A stretch of DNA of 64,000 nucleotides from an uncultured Alphaproteobacteria bacterium (GCA_902570265.1 CACFXF010000001.1:62001-126000), one strand, 5' to 3'. Counted from the stretch's first letter, positions 26,862-35,630 are shown. Numbers and translations: made by a program. Notes: generated by a model from the sequence alone, not told the origin.

Positions 26862-27767
26862 TTAAGATATGTGGTTTTCGTGATTTTCTAAATACCAGTC
26901 CGCTAATTCTTCCCTAGTAGGAAACCAAATATCCTTAAACTGATTTAAATATTTCAAAAATTCTTTTAGCGCACGAATGCGAAAGGGCTGTCCAATTACA
27001 TGAGGATGAAGCCCAATATTCATGTGCCTTCCACTTTTACGACTTTCTTCATATAGCCAGTCAAATTGTTCTTTGAAAACAGCAAATGCTCCTTCAACAT
27101 CTTTTCCCTGACGTAAAAAAACAGTAAAATCATTCACTTCAGAAGTATAAGGGATTGAAACAATATCTTTTCCTGATCTAGTTTTTACAAGATAAGGCTG
27201 ATCATCATTTAACAAATCACAAAAAAAAGTTAATCCTTCTTCAGCAATTAAATCAATAGTTTTTGGAGTAGATCTAAGTGAAGATGAAAGCCAACCTTTT
27301 GCGTCGCGACCTACCACATCTCTATAAATTTCAAGTGTAGCACGAATTACTGATCTCTCTTTTTCTTCATCATCTTGGAAATCGGTCAGTAACTCTGTTT
27401 GTTCATAGTTATGTGCTACAATTTCGTAACCCTTTTTAACTGCATAATCAACGACTAAACGTCGTTCTGTTCCCATCATTGCGTTAATGGTGCATGATGT
27501 AGGTATTTGTGCTGCCTCAAACAATTCAAACATTCTCCAAACCCCAACTCTATGACCATACTCACGCCAAGTCCAATTTGGATTATCATAAATGTTTCCT
27601 GCAAGGTTCCCCCCAACTATACCTGGACCACCTGGATATATTACTCTTTCAGTATCTTTTGTAGGTTCCCAATATTCTAAGTTAGTAGTAATTATTACTG
27701 CCATTCTCATACCATTTGGCCACTTTAAAGGTTTTCGATATGGGATAGGTACAAAATCGTATTGCAT
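26862..27767 (-). CDS. Polysaccharide deacetylase (CE4)-fold hydrolase, PuuE-like
   Basis: A 301-residue NodB/CE4-fold protein. The segments MRMAVIITTNLEYW, TSCTINAMMGTERRLVVDYA, YEIVAHNYEQTELL, GWLSSSLRSTPKTIDLIAEEG, and LHPHVIGQPFRIRALKEFL follow the order of the intracellular CE4 branch that includes PuuE allantoinase and HpPgdA. No signal peptide is present, so it acts in the cytosol and is unlikely to attack polysaccharide. Such proteins hydrolyse amide or imide bonds of small molecules. Start: ATG at 27767 with GGGAG upstream, 17 bases after the preceding gene. Substrate unknown. Confidence 0.75.
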   Translation of the reverse strand: MQYDFVPIPYRKPLKWPNGMRMAVIITTNLEYWEPTKDTERVIYPGGPGIVGGNLAGNIYDNPNWTWREYGHRVGVWRMFELFEAAQIPTSCTINAMMGTERRLVVDYAVKKGYEIVAHNYEQTELLTDFQDDEEKERSVIRATLEIYRDVVGRDAKGWLSSSLRSTPKTIDLIAEEGLTFFCDLLNDDQPYLVKTRSGKDIVSIPYTSEVNDFTVFLRQGKDVEGAFAVFKEQFDWLYEESRKSGRHMNIGLHPHVIGQPFRIRALKEFLKYLNQFKDIWFPTREELADWYLENHENHIS

Positions 27768-27784
27768 ATTAAAACTCCCTTTTT

Positions 27785-28639
27785 TTAATTTTTCCAACGC
27801 TCTTCAAAAGAATAGATTTCATCAAATCCAATCATTTTGCTAAATTCATCGAATTTTTGAAGTTTTTGCGTTTTAACTAAACCATTTGTCTTGAATTCAA
27901 CAAAAGCACGCTCGATAGCATCAGCTGCACTTAGAAAACCTAATGCTGGGTATATGATAATACTATAACCCAATTTCTTTAAAATAGTTGGATGTATATT
28001 GCTTAAATCTCCATCCGGAACCATTTTGTAAACCAAGGGTTTATCAATACTTTTTTTAAGTTTTTCTATTTCATCCAGAGATTGAAGGGATTCTACGAAA
28101 ATTAGATCTGCTCCAGCTTTTGAGTAAGCTTTAGCCCTTTTTATTGATTCATCCAAACCAAATTCTAATCTACTATCTGTCCTTGCTATAATAAGTAAAT
28201 CATCACTATTTCTACTTTCTGATGCTACACCTATTCTATTTTTCATCTCATCAACCGAGCAAACCTCTATTCCCTTTGCATGCCCACATCTTTTTGGAAA
28301 CACTTGATCTTCAATTTGAATAGCTGCAACTCCAGCTTTTTCATAACTTTTTACAGCATGTCTTAAATTTAAGAGTCCTCCATATCCCGTATCAGCATCA
28401 ACAATCACAGGTTGATTAACATTTGATGAAATCGTCCTAACACGATCGAGAATATCAGTAAAAGTCATTATTCCAACATCAGGCAAACCTAAATGAGAAG
28501 CAGAAATACCATACCCACCTACAAAAAGTGCAGAAAACCCTATCTTTTCCGCAATGGCTGCAGAAACCATATCATAAACCCCTGGAGCTAATAATGTTTC
28601 TCCAGAATTGATGGCTTCTCTTAGTTTTGAAACTGACAT
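27785..28639 (-). CDS. Isocitrate lyase/PEP mutase superfamily lyase (2-methylisocitrate lyase-like)
   Basis: A 284-residue enzyme of the ICL/PEPM superfamily. The active-site loop with the catalytic Cys is KRCGH (116-120), the metal-binding DADTGYGG is at 81-88, and IARTDSRLEFGLDESIKRA follows. KRCGH marks the true lyases (methylisocitrate, dimethylmalate and related) and not PEP mutase or oxaloacetate decarboxylases. It retro-cleaves a 2- or 3-hydroxy-dicarboxylate to pyruvate or glyoxylate plus a second acid. No prpC or prpD is nearby, so propionate use is not supported. It is the first gene of a two-gene minus-strand unit with the CE4-fold gene. Confidence 0.8.
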   Translation of the reverse strand: MSVSKLREAINSGETLLAPGVYDMVSAAIAEKIGFSALFVGGYGISASHLGLPDVGIMTFTDILDRVRTISSNVNQPVIVDADTGYGGLLNLRHAVKSYEKAGVAAIQIEDQVFPKRCGHAKGIEVCSVDEMKNRIGVASESRNSDDLLIIARTDSRLEFGLDESIKRAKAYSKAGADLIFVESLQSLDEIEKLKKSIDKPLVYKMVPDGDLSNIHPTILKKLGYSIIIYPALGFLSAADAIERAFVEFKTNGLVKTQKLQKFDEFSKMIGFDEIYSFEERWKN

Positions 28640-28722
28640 TAGTTATCTCCAGTTATAGAAAATTCAACATTTTAAAACGTTATTAGATCCATCAAGTCTG
28701 AATTTACTTGCTAATAAAAACC

Positions 28723-28751
28723 TTGTCCAGATAACTCTTTGACTCTAGAAT
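28723..28751 (+). promoter_or_regulatory. Candidate promoter of the decarboxylase/isomerase-like gene
   Basis: TTGTCC at 28723-28728 (4/6) and TAGAAT at 28746-28751 (5/6), spacer exactly 17. It lies 39 bases before the ATG at 28791 in the divergent gap after the lyase gene. Confidence 0.45.
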
Positions 28752-28790
28752 GTTATAAATATTTCATTCTTTAATTAAAAAGAGGTTTGC

Positions 28791-29537
28791 ATGTCTAAGG
28801 ATGCACTCGGTTGGAGATGTAAGTTTGCAGTTGTAGCTCCATCTACAAATACAATTGTTCAACCCGATATGGATAGTTTTCGTTTAAAAGGAATAACTAA
28901 CCACTATGGGAGAATCCATATTCCCAATATGAAAGTCACTAGCGATAAGGAATTTGAAGATTTGGTAGAAGCTATAGGTGCTACATTATATGAGGCAGTT
29001 GATAGATGTATGACTTGCGAGCCGGACCATTTAATAATGGGTATGTCAGCCTTAATGTTTTGGGGTGGTCGAAAAAAATCAGAAAAGAGGATGGGAGAAC
29101 TTTCAAAACATTGTGGAGTAGATGTTACAGCTGGTTCTTTTGCTTGTGAGGCCGCTCTTAATTTATACGGAGTAAAAAGAATTGCTGTAATTTCACCTTA
29201 TTGGCCTATTTCTGATAAAAATGTAACCCTTTTTTTTGAAGATTGCGGATTTGAAGTACGTAAATTCCGTGGTTTGAAATGTATAAGTCCTGTTGCTATA
29301 GCTCACGTTCAGCCCGATGAATTAAAAAAACATGTATTAGAAATGGATGACCAAAGTATAGATGCATTTGTCCAAGTAGGAACAAATTTATCTATGGTTG
29401 AAGTTTGTAATGAAATGTCGATAGAACTAAAAAAACCAATGATACCCATTAATGCAGCAACCTATTGGCAGGCACTTAGAAACAACGGTTTCATAGATCA
29501 ATTTGATGGACATGGACCATTATTTAGAGATCATTAG
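28791..29537 (+). CDS. Asp/Glu racemase-superfamily protein, arylmalonate decarboxylase/maleate isomerase-like
   Basis: A 248-residue protein of the aspartate/glutamate racemase superfamily. Tandem Rossmann-like halves carry IMGMSALMFWGG (residues 82-93) and QVGTNLSMVEVCNEM (195-209) at the places where racemases and maleate isomerases keep their two catalytic cysteines. Here both are Ser/Thr-type loops, as I recall for a proteobacterial subfamily labelled arylmalonate decarboxylase. The likely reaction is decarboxylation or isomerisation of a small dicarboxylate without cofactor. A good ribosome site (AGAGG) precedes the ATG. The aldehyde dehydrogenase follows 64 bases later on the same strand. 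Confidence 0.7.
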   Translation: MSKDALGWRCKFAVVAPSTNTIVQPDMDSFRLKGITNHYGRIHIPNMKVTSDKEFEDLVEAIGATLYEAVDRCMTCEPDHLIMGMSALMFWGGRKKSEKRMGELSKHCGVDVTAGSFACEAALNLYGVKRIAVISPYWPISDKNVTLFFEDCGFEVRKFRGLKCISPVAIAHVQPDELKKHVLEMDDQSIDAFVQVGTNLSMVEVCNEMSIELKKPMIPINAATYWQALRNNGFIDQFDGHGPLFRDH

Positions 29538-29601
29538 AATGATTGTAGTAATACAATTATAATTTCAGTTTAGTAAGTTATTAAAAAAATACGATTTAAA
29601 A

Positions 29602-31116
29602 ATGAAAGGACTTCTTCGTAAAATGTCAGTTTTTCAAAATCCAATTGAACCCCCCCATATTGTAAAAGGCTGGATTGATAATAAACAAAATAATGGATCC
29701 GGAATAGAAATTCCCATCTTTTATCCAGGAACCGGAAAACAAGTTTCTGTGTTGATTGAAGATTCAGAAGAAGATGTAAACAAAGCTGTGCTTTCAGCTC
29801 GAAAAACATTTGAAAAATCTTCCTGGAGAAGGTTATCGGTTGAAAAAAGAATTGAGATACTGGAATCTTGCAGAAAATTAATACTGGATAATATTGAAGA
29901 ACTTGCACGCCTAGAATGTTTGGGAACAGGTCTAATTTTAAGGGAAATAAAGGGATTTCATATACATAGGGCTGCTTATAATTTTCGTTTCTTTGCTCAA
30001 TATATAAGTCAAGCTCATGGTGAACGTTATGACAATACTGAAGGCTATATTACTTTAGTAAATAGAGAACCTGCTGGTGTTGTTGGACTAATAGCACCTT
30101 GGAATGCTCCATTAGCCCTGGCAACTATGAAAATTGCTTCCGCAATTGCATTTGGAAATTGTGCAATATTAAAGCCTTCAGAGCAAACACCTTTTTCCTT
30201 GATAAAATTAGCAAGTTTACTCCAGGATGTATTACCTGAAGGAGTATTAAACTTAGTGAATGGTAGGGGACCAATAACAGGGTCAAGTCTTGTAAGTCAT
30301 CCTGGGGTAGATAGAATTAGTTTTACTGGGGGTACCGTTACTGGTCGTAAGGTAATGATGGATGCAGGCAAACAACTTACGCCTTGTACAATGGAACTTG
30401 GAGGAAAGTCAGCAAATATAATTTTTGCTTCTGCAGATTATCAAAGGGCAATAGACGGAGCACTTATAGGAATCTTTTCAAATAACGGACAACAGTGTCT
30501 GGCTGGATCTAGAATTCTTATAGAAGAAAAAATATTTGATCAATTTGTTGAAGAATTCGTTGAAAGAACAAAAAAAATTGTTGTTGGAGATCCTCTAAAT
30601 GACGAAACAGAAATAGGACCTATAGCTTCAAAACAACACATGGAAAGAATTTTGTCATTTGTTGAAAAAGCAGAGGAAGATGGTGACAAATTATTGGTAG
30701 GTGGGAAAAGGCATAGTGAAGAAAACAATGGCTATTTTATTGAACCAACAGCAGTATTAGCAAAATCAAATAATAGTAGGACTTGTCAGGAGGAAATTTT
30801 TGGACCATTTGCTAGTTTTATTTCGTTTAGTTCTGAAGAAGAAGCAATAAACATTGCTAATGATACGGAATATGGTCTCGTATCTTATATCTGGTCAGAT
30901 CATTTACCAACAATAATGCGTATATCTGAAGAAATGCGATCAGGTGTTGTATGGGTAAATACACCCATGATGAGAGAGCTAAGGGCACCTTTTGGAGGTT
31001 ACCATAATTCAGGAGTTGGAAGAGAAGGAGGTTACTCATGTGAACAGTTTTATACAGAAGAAAAGACTATTTCTATTCCTAAAGCCCCTTTAAATTTAAA
31101 AAAATTTGGCAAATAA
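29602..31116 (+). CDS. Aldehyde dehydrogenase family protein
   Basis: A 504-residue NAD(P)-dependent aldehyde dehydrogenase. The proton-abstracting Glu is in CTMELGGKSANI, the nucleophile Cys in NNGQQCLAGSRI, the cofactor loop in ISFTGGTVTGRKV, and the oxyanion Asn in VGLIAPWNAPLA. Length and motifs fit the ALDH superfamily (succinate-semialdehyde, betaine-aldehyde or hydroxymuconic-semialdehyde types). An alternative start at ATG 29623 exists; the first ATG is kept because neither has a good ribosome site. It belongs to the unit of the decarboxylase-like gene. The aldehyde it oxidises is unknown, probably a pathway intermediate. Confidence 0.84.
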   Translation: MKGLLRKMSVFQNPIEPPHIVKGWIDNKQNNGSGIEIPIFYPGTGKQVSVLIEDSEEDVNKAVLSARKTFEKSSWRRLSVEKRIEILESCRKLILDNIEELARLECLGTGLILREIKGFHIHRAAYNFRFFAQYISQAHGERYDNTEGYITLVNREPAGVVGLIAPWNAPLALATMKIASAIAFGNCAILKPSEQTPFSLIKLASLLQDVLPEGVLNLVNGRGPITGSSLVSHPGVDRISFTGGTVTGRKVMMDAGKQLTPCTMELGGKSANIIFASADYQRAIDGALIGIFSNNGQQCLAGSRILIEEKIFDQFVEEFVERTKKIVVGDPLNDETEIGPIASKQHMERILSFVEKAEEDGDKLLVGGKRHSEENNGYFIEPTAVLAKSNNSRTCQEEIFGPFASFISFSSEEEAINIANDTEYGLVSYIWSDHLPTIMRISEEMRSGVVWVNTPMMRELRAPFGGYHNSGVGREGGYSCEQFYTEEKTISIPKAPLNLKKFGK

Positions 31117-31119
31117 ATA

Positions 31120-31728
31120 TTAAGACTTTTTCTTTTTTAACAATAGGGAATTAAATGCGATAGTTATTCGATCTTGGTTCGAATTGTTTGGATAAACACT
31201 ATGCAAAACATAAGATGGAAATATAACTATTTGACCTGTTTTTGGCCTTATTCTAATCATATTATCAAAACCAGACTTAGGTAGTAGCTTAGCTAGTTCT
31301 CTACCCTCCTGATTTGGGTTAACAAATTCAATCATTCCCGAAAAACCTTCAACCTCAGTTGGCTGTTGAACATAAAAAACTCCCGACCAATGAGAATTAG
31401 GATGAGAATGTAAAACATTTGATCCCCCCTTAGGATTTACATTTATCCAACCTGAAAACCTAGCATCAAGTGTCTCTGGATTAAATTCACCATCGTAACT
31501 TTTCATAATGGATGCAATTGATGAAGCACAGGTGGAACATACTTTTTTAAATGTATCTTCTTTTTTTAAAAAAAGGTCTGGAGTTGAATGCCAACCTTGA
31601 TTATTGGAAATATTGGCACCACTATCATTTTTTCTTATTAAATAGATATCTTTTTTTAGATCTTCCAGAAATGAATTTTCTAAATCGGATTCAATTAAAT
31701 GTATAGGTACGGAAAAACCCAATTGCAT
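31120..31728 (-). CDS. Putative 2-oxoglutarate/Fe(II) oxygenase (TIGR02466-like)
   Basis: A 202-residue protein resembling the TIGR02466 family of putative 2OG-Fe(II) oxygenases. The first metal His is in VLHSHPNSHWSGVFYVQ, followed by a beta-core ending with IVIFPSYVLHSVYPN (second metal His) and RITIAFNSL, which carries the Arg expected to bind 2-oxoglutarate. Start: ATG at 31728; a longer frame starting at 31794 lies inside the tRNA-Lys gene and gives the well-known false peptide MGHRFESCRAH. Substrate unknown; prolyl or small-molecule hydroxylation is typical of the fold. Confidence 0.68.
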   Translation of the reverse strand: MQLGFSVPIHLIESDLENSFLEDLKKDIYLIRKNDSGANISNNQGWHSTPDLFLKKEDTFKKVCSTCASSIASIMKSYDGEFNPETLDARFSGWINVNPKGGSNVLHSHPNSHWSGVFYVQQPTEVEGFSGMIEFVNPNQEGRELAKLLPKSGFDNMIRIRPKTGQIVIFPSYVLHSVYPNNSNQDRITIAFNSLLLKKKKS

Positions 31729-31759
31729 TATTTTACTCTTTTTTGATTCTATAAAAAAG

Positions 31760-31835
31760 TGGTGAGCCCGACAGGATTCGAACCTGTGACCCACTGATTA
31801 AAAGTCAGTTGCTCTACCAACTGAGCTACGGGCCC
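31760..31835 (-). tRNA. tRNA-Lys (anticodon TTT)
   Basis: A 76-base tRNA on the minus strand. It reads from GGGCCCG at 31835, with D-arm GCTC/GAGC, anticodon arm ACTGA/TCAGT around CTTTTAA (anticodon TTT), T-arm with GGTTCGAATCC, and acceptor 3' strand CGGGCTC, then discriminator A and an encoded CCA (31760-31762). All seven acceptor pairs form, one as G-T. Confidence 0.97.
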
Positions 31836-31844
31836 ACATATTTT

Positions 31845-31873
31845 TGTGTATTATTTCAATTAAAAATGGTCAA
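31845..31873 (-). promoter_or_regulatory. Candidate promoter of tRNA-Lys
   Basis: On the minus strand TTGACC (31873-31868, 5/6) is followed after a 17-base spacer by TACACA (31850-31845, 3/6). The mature tRNA 5' end lies 9 bases beyond the -10 box. The -10 match is weak. Confidence 0.42.
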
Positions 31874-31951
31874 GTTTATTTTAAAGTTTTATATGAAATT
31901 GCTTAAAAAAAATTTACTAGAAGAAAAAATAACACTGCGTTATAAATCCAC

Positions 31952-32797
31952 ATGCTAAACTTAAAACATAAATTTAAAATACCATTTATTAAAATGCACG
32001 GATTAGGTAACGATTTTCTTATAATTGATTGTCGTGAAAACAATTATAAATTTTCAAACAGTCAAATAAGATTATTAGGAAATAGAAACTTAGGAGTTGG
32101 TTTTGATCAATTTGTTTTGATGTATAATTCTAATAAAAAAAATATACAAACCTTTTTAAAATTTTGGAATTCTGACGGTTCTTATTCTTCAACATGCGGA
32201 AATGCTACTCGTTGTGTAGCAGATATTTTAATGAATGAGACTGGCTTAAATGAGGTAAATATTGCTACTAGTGCTGAGATAATAAAATGTGTGAAATTAA
32301 CAAATGGTCAAATTTCTACCAATATGGGTGTTCCAAAAATTAAATGGAAAGATATTCCATTATCAGTAAAGTGCGATACTTCTAAATTACCAATAAAAGG
32401 TAATCCAATTGCTACGTCTTTTGGAAATCCACATTGTACTTTTTTTGTTGACAATTTGAAAAAATTTTCAATCTCTAGAATTGGTAAAGAAACAGAAATA
32501 AACCCACTTTTTCCCCAAAAAACAAATGTTCAAATTGCACAAGTTATTGATGATAGTACAATTGAAGTGAAAGTTTGGGAGAGGGGAAGTGGAATAACAA
32601 TGGCATCTGGATCATCAGCTTGTGCAGTTGCATTTTCTGCAAAAAGATTAAATCTCGTAAGAGATGAAGTCCAAATAATTTTGGATGGTGGATCGGTAAA
32701 TGTTAAATGCCAAGAGGATGGAGTTTGGATTTCAGGTAATATCAAATATGTTTTTTCTGGTAAAATATCTTCTCTTCTTTTTGATAACTCGGAATAA
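31952..32797 (+). CDS. dapF: Diaminopimelate epimerase
   Basis: A 281-residue epimerase converting LL- to meso-diaminopimelate for lysine and peptidoglycan. Family marks: FIKMHGLGNDF near residue 12; C82 in GSYSSTCGNATRC, the first catalytic cysteine; SFGNPHCTFFV around residue 160; and C224 in TMASGSSACAVAF, the second catalytic cysteine. Length is normal. The next gene, mtaB, follows by three bases; dapF-mtaB is a common alphaproteobacterial pair and so a strong support for co-transcription. Confidence 0.95.
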   Translation: MLNLKHKFKIPFIKMHGLGNDFLIIDCRENNYKFSNSQIRLLGNRNLGVGFDQFVLMYNSNKKNIQTFLKFWNSDGSYSSTCGNATRCVADILMNETGLNEVNIATSAEIIKCVKLTNGQISTNMGVPKIKWKDIPLSVKCDTSKLPIKGNPIATSFGNPHCTFFVDNLKKFSISRIGKETEINPLFPQKTNVQIAQVIDDSTIEVKVWERGSGITMASGSSACAVAFSAKRLNLVRDEVQIILDGGSVNVKCQEDGVWISGNIKYVFSGKISSLLFDNSE

Positions 32798-32800
32798 TTA

Positions 32801-34072
32801 ATGAATAACATTATTAAAACATTTGGATGTCGATTAAATATTTTTGAAACTGAGGTTATTAAAAATTTTATAACTAAGAACAAAATGAAAAATGTTTCCG
32901 TTCTCAATACTTGTGCTGTAACAAAAGAAGCAGAAAAAAAAGCACAGCGTGAAATAAAAAAAATCAAAAATAAAAATAAGAATTCTTTTCTTATAGTTAC
33001 TGGCTGTGCATCCCAATTAAAACCAAAAATATTTGAACAGATGAATGAAGTAGATTTAGTTTTAGGAAATCAAGAAAAGTTAATTAGTAAAAACTGGTCA
33101 AAAATTAATTCTATATTAGAAGATAAAAACAAGAAATATAATTCCAAACTAGTATCAAATATTATGAAAAAAAATACTCTTCCATTTAATAAATTATCTC
33201 CATCAAAATCAAATACACGTGCTTTTATTGGTATACAAAATGGTTGTGATCATAGATGTACTTTTTGTATTATTCCATATGCTCGAGGAAACTCTAGATC
33301 TATTCCAAAAGTAGAAATAAAAAATCAAATTAAATCACTGGTACTTAGTGGAGTAAAGGAAATAGTTTTGACTGGTGTAGATATAACATCTTGGGGATTA
33401 GATTTTAAAAATAAAGAAAGATTGGGTGACCTGATTGAATTTATTTTAGAGTCTGTTCCTTCACTTCAAAGATTGAGAATTTCTTCAATGGATAGCATTG
33501 AAATTGATCCCAAATTAATGGATTTGTTATGCCACGATAGTAGATTAATGCCCCATTTACATCTTTCTCTTCAATCGGGTGATAATATGATTTTAAAAAG
33601 GATGAAGAGAAGACACCTTAGAGAAGACTCCATTAAATTCTGCTCAGCACTAAAAAAAATTAGGCCTGAAATTACATTTAGTGCTGACATAATAGCTGGT
33701 TTTCCAACTGAGACTGCAGAAATGTTCAAAAACACAATTTCAATTATTGATGAGTGTAAAATTGATTGGATACACGTTTTTCCTTACTCATCACGCATAG
33801 GAACTCCAGCAAGTAAGATGCCACAAATCCCAAAAGAAGAAATTGAAAAAAGAGCCGCAATACTTAGAAAAATTAGTAGTGAAAGGTTAAACAAACATCT
33901 AAATAACAAAATTGGAAGTATCCAGAAGGTTTTAGTAGAAAGAAATGCAAAGGGATTTACAGAAGATTACAGCAAAGTATCATTTCCTCAAGGTCCAGAA
34001 ATAGGAAAAATTATTGAAATGAGAATAAAAAAGCAGTCTAACAATGAACTTTTCGGCATTCCAATAAATTAA
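32801..34072 (+). CDS. mtaB: tRNA t6A37 methylthiotransferase
   Basis: A 423-residue radical-SAM methylthiotransferase that converts t6A37 of ANN-decoding tRNAs to ms2t6A. N-terminal UPF0004 cysteines are C10, C38 and C69 (TFGCRLN, NTCAVT, VTGCAS), and the radical-SAM cluster CxxxCxxC is C149, C153, C156 in NGCDHRCTFCIIPYARG. A C-terminal TRAM-like region is short but present. CRLN in the first motif is typical of MtaB rather than MiaB. It is coupled to dapF (three bases apart) and convergent with gabD. Confidence 0.93.
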   Translation: MNNIIKTFGCRLNIFETEVIKNFITKNKMKNVSVLNTCAVTKEAEKKAQREIKKIKNKNKNSFLIVTGCASQLKPKIFEQMNEVDLVLGNQEKLISKNWSKINSILEDKNKKYNSKLVSNIMKKNTLPFNKLSPSKSNTRAFIGIQNGCDHRCTFCIIPYARGNSRSIPKVEIKNQIKSLVLSGVKEIVLTGVDITSWGLDFKNKERLGDLIEFILESVPSLQRLRISSMDSIEIDPKLMDLLCHDSRLMPHLHLSLQSGDNMILKRMKRRHLREDSIKFCSALKKIRPEITFSADIIAGFPTETAEMFKNTISIIDECKIDWIHVFPYSSRIGTPASKMPQIPKEEIEKRAAILRKISSERLNKHLNNKIGSIQKVLVERNAKGFTEDYSKVSFPQGPEIGKIIEMRIKKQSNNELFGIPIN

Positions 34073-34079
34073 ATTATTT

Positions 34080-35564
34080 TCATACAGACATACAAATATA
34101 TTTCATTTCTAAGAATTCTTCTATTCCGTGTTTAGAACCTTCTCTACCTAAACCTGATTGTTTAACGCCACCAAATGGAGCTAACTCAGTTGAAATTACT
34201 CCAGCATTTACTCCAACCATTCCATATTCAAGTGCTTCTGAAACTTTCCATACTCTAGATAAGTCTTTTGAATAGAAGTAGGCTGCAAGACCAAAAATAG
34301 TGTCATTAGCTTGATTTATTACATCATCCTCGTCTTTAAATCTAAATAGAGGTGCAACAGGACCAAATGTTTCATTAGTAGAAACTACCATATTCTTTGT
34401 AACTTCTGTAAGAAGTGTAGGTTCAAAAAAATTCCCACCCAATTTATGACGGCTGCCTCCGGTAATTAACTTTGCTCCTTTTGATAAAGCATCATTTATA
34501 TGATTTTCTACTTTTAAGACTGCATCCTCAGTTATTAAGGGGCCTAAAGTTACATTTTCATTAAAACCATCACCAACTTCAAATTTACTTACCGCATTAG
34601 ATAACTTTTGTGCAAATTCATCATAAACCTTCTCCTGGACGTATAATCTATTTGCACATACACAAGTCTGGCCATTATTTCTATATTTAGAAAGAATTGC
34701 TCCTTCTACGGCTGCATCCAAATCGGCATCATCAAAAACTATGAAAGGAGCGTTACCACCTAACTCCATTGACATTTTCAAGACTTGAGAAGATCCCTGT
34801 TTAAGAAGAATTTTTCCAACTTCTGTTGATCCAGTAAATGTAAGCTTTCGAACTTTAGAATTAGAACAGAATTCTTCGCCAATAATTTGTGACTTATTAG
34901 AAGTAATAATGGACAAAACACCTTTTGGTATTCCAGCTCTTTCTGCAATTACAGCAATAGCTAAGGCTGATAAAGGTGTGTCTTCAGCTGGTTTGGCAAC
35001 AAAAGAACAACCTGCTGCAAGAGCAGGTCCCAATTTTCTAGTAATCATAGCGTTAGGAAAATTCCAAGGTGTAATCGAAGTTACTACACCAATTGGCTGT
35101 TTGATTACTAATATTTTCTTATCAGCTTGATAACCAGGAATTGTTTCACCATAAATTCTTTTGGCTTCTTCAGCAAAAAATTCAATAAAACTAGCACCAT
35201 AAGCAATTTCACCTTTGGCCTCAGCTAATGGCTTACCCATTTCTGCAGTGATAATCATTGCTAGATCATCAGCATTAACCATCATTAATTCATAAAACTT
35301 TTTTAGAATTGATGATCTTTCTTTACCTGTTTTTAAGGACCATAATTTTTGAGCATCATATGCTAAATCGATTGCCTTCTTAGTTTCTTCCAATCCTAGA
35401 TCAGGTACATTACTTATAACTTCCAAGTTAGCTGGGTTTCTTATCTCAAAAGTATCACCATTGGCGGAATTTACCCATTCACCTGCAATAAATGCCTTAT
35501 CCTTTAATAATGATGGATCAGAAAGCATTGATGACAGTTTTTTATTTTCTATAACTTTGTCCAT
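34080..35564 (-). CDS. gabD: NAD(P)-dependent succinate-semialdehyde dehydrogenase
   Basis: A 494-residue aldehyde dehydrogenase that oxidises succinate semialdehyde to succinate in the cytosol. The motifs MELGGNAPFIVFDDADL (catalytic Glu), KYRNNGQTCVCANR (nucleophile Cys), and ITPWNFPNAMITRK (Asn and cofactor site) are the exact GabD type. Length and the C-terminal GLGREGSKHGIEEFLEMKY also fit. A promoter-like pair lies just upstream (35602-35630). The gene stands alone; GABA transaminase is not in the window. It could serve polyamine breakdown with the importer at 5-10 kb, which is inference. Confidence 0.9.
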   Translation of the reverse strand: MDKVIENKKLSSMLSDPSLLKDKAFIAGEWVNSANGDTFEIRNPANLEVISNVPDLGLEETKKAIDLAYDAQKLWSLKTGKERSSILKKFYELMMVNADDLAMIITAEMGKPLAEAKGEIAYGASFIEFFAEEAKRIYGETIPGYQADKKILVIKQPIGVVTSITPWNFPNAMITRKLGPALAAGCSFVAKPAEDTPLSALAIAVIAERAGIPKGVLSIITSNKSQIIGEEFCSNSKVRKLTFTGSTEVGKILLKQGSSQVLKMSMELGGNAPFIVFDDADLDAAVEGAILSKYRNNGQTCVCANRLYVQEKVYDEFAQKLSNAVSKFEVGDGFNENVTLGPLITEDAVLKVENHINDALSKGAKLITGGSRHKLGGNFFEPTLLTEVTKNMVVSTNETFGPVAPLFRFKDEDDVINQANDTIFGLAAYFYSKDLSRVWKVSEALEYGMVGVNAGVISTELAPFGGVKQSGLGREGSKHGIEEFLEMKYICMSV

Positions 35565-35601
35565 TTAAACCCCAATTTCAAAAGAAATTTTCTTACATGT
35601 T

Positions 35602-35630
35602 AAGATATAAAAGTGTTGTCAAAATGGCAA
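35602..35630 (-). promoter_or_regulatory. Candidate promoter of gabD
   Basis: On the minus strand TTGCCA (35630-35625, 5/6) and TATCTT (35607-35602, 4/6) with a 17-base spacer, about 38 bases before the gabD ATG. Confidence 0.48.

Noticed and set aside
29570-29908. Open frame of 112 codons antisense to the aldehyde dehydrogenase start
   Set aside because: Shadow frame; aldehyde dehydrogenase motifs are on the other strand.
35-31116. Considered whether the whole left half is a horizontally acquired island
   Set aside because: Base composition and codon use look the same as in the housekeeping half by eye, and no att-like repeat or integrase was found beside the tRNA-Lys gene at 31760-31835.
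32530-32967. Open frame of 145 codons antisense to dapF/mtaB
   Set aside because: It lies entirely opposite two certain genes and its translation has low complexity.
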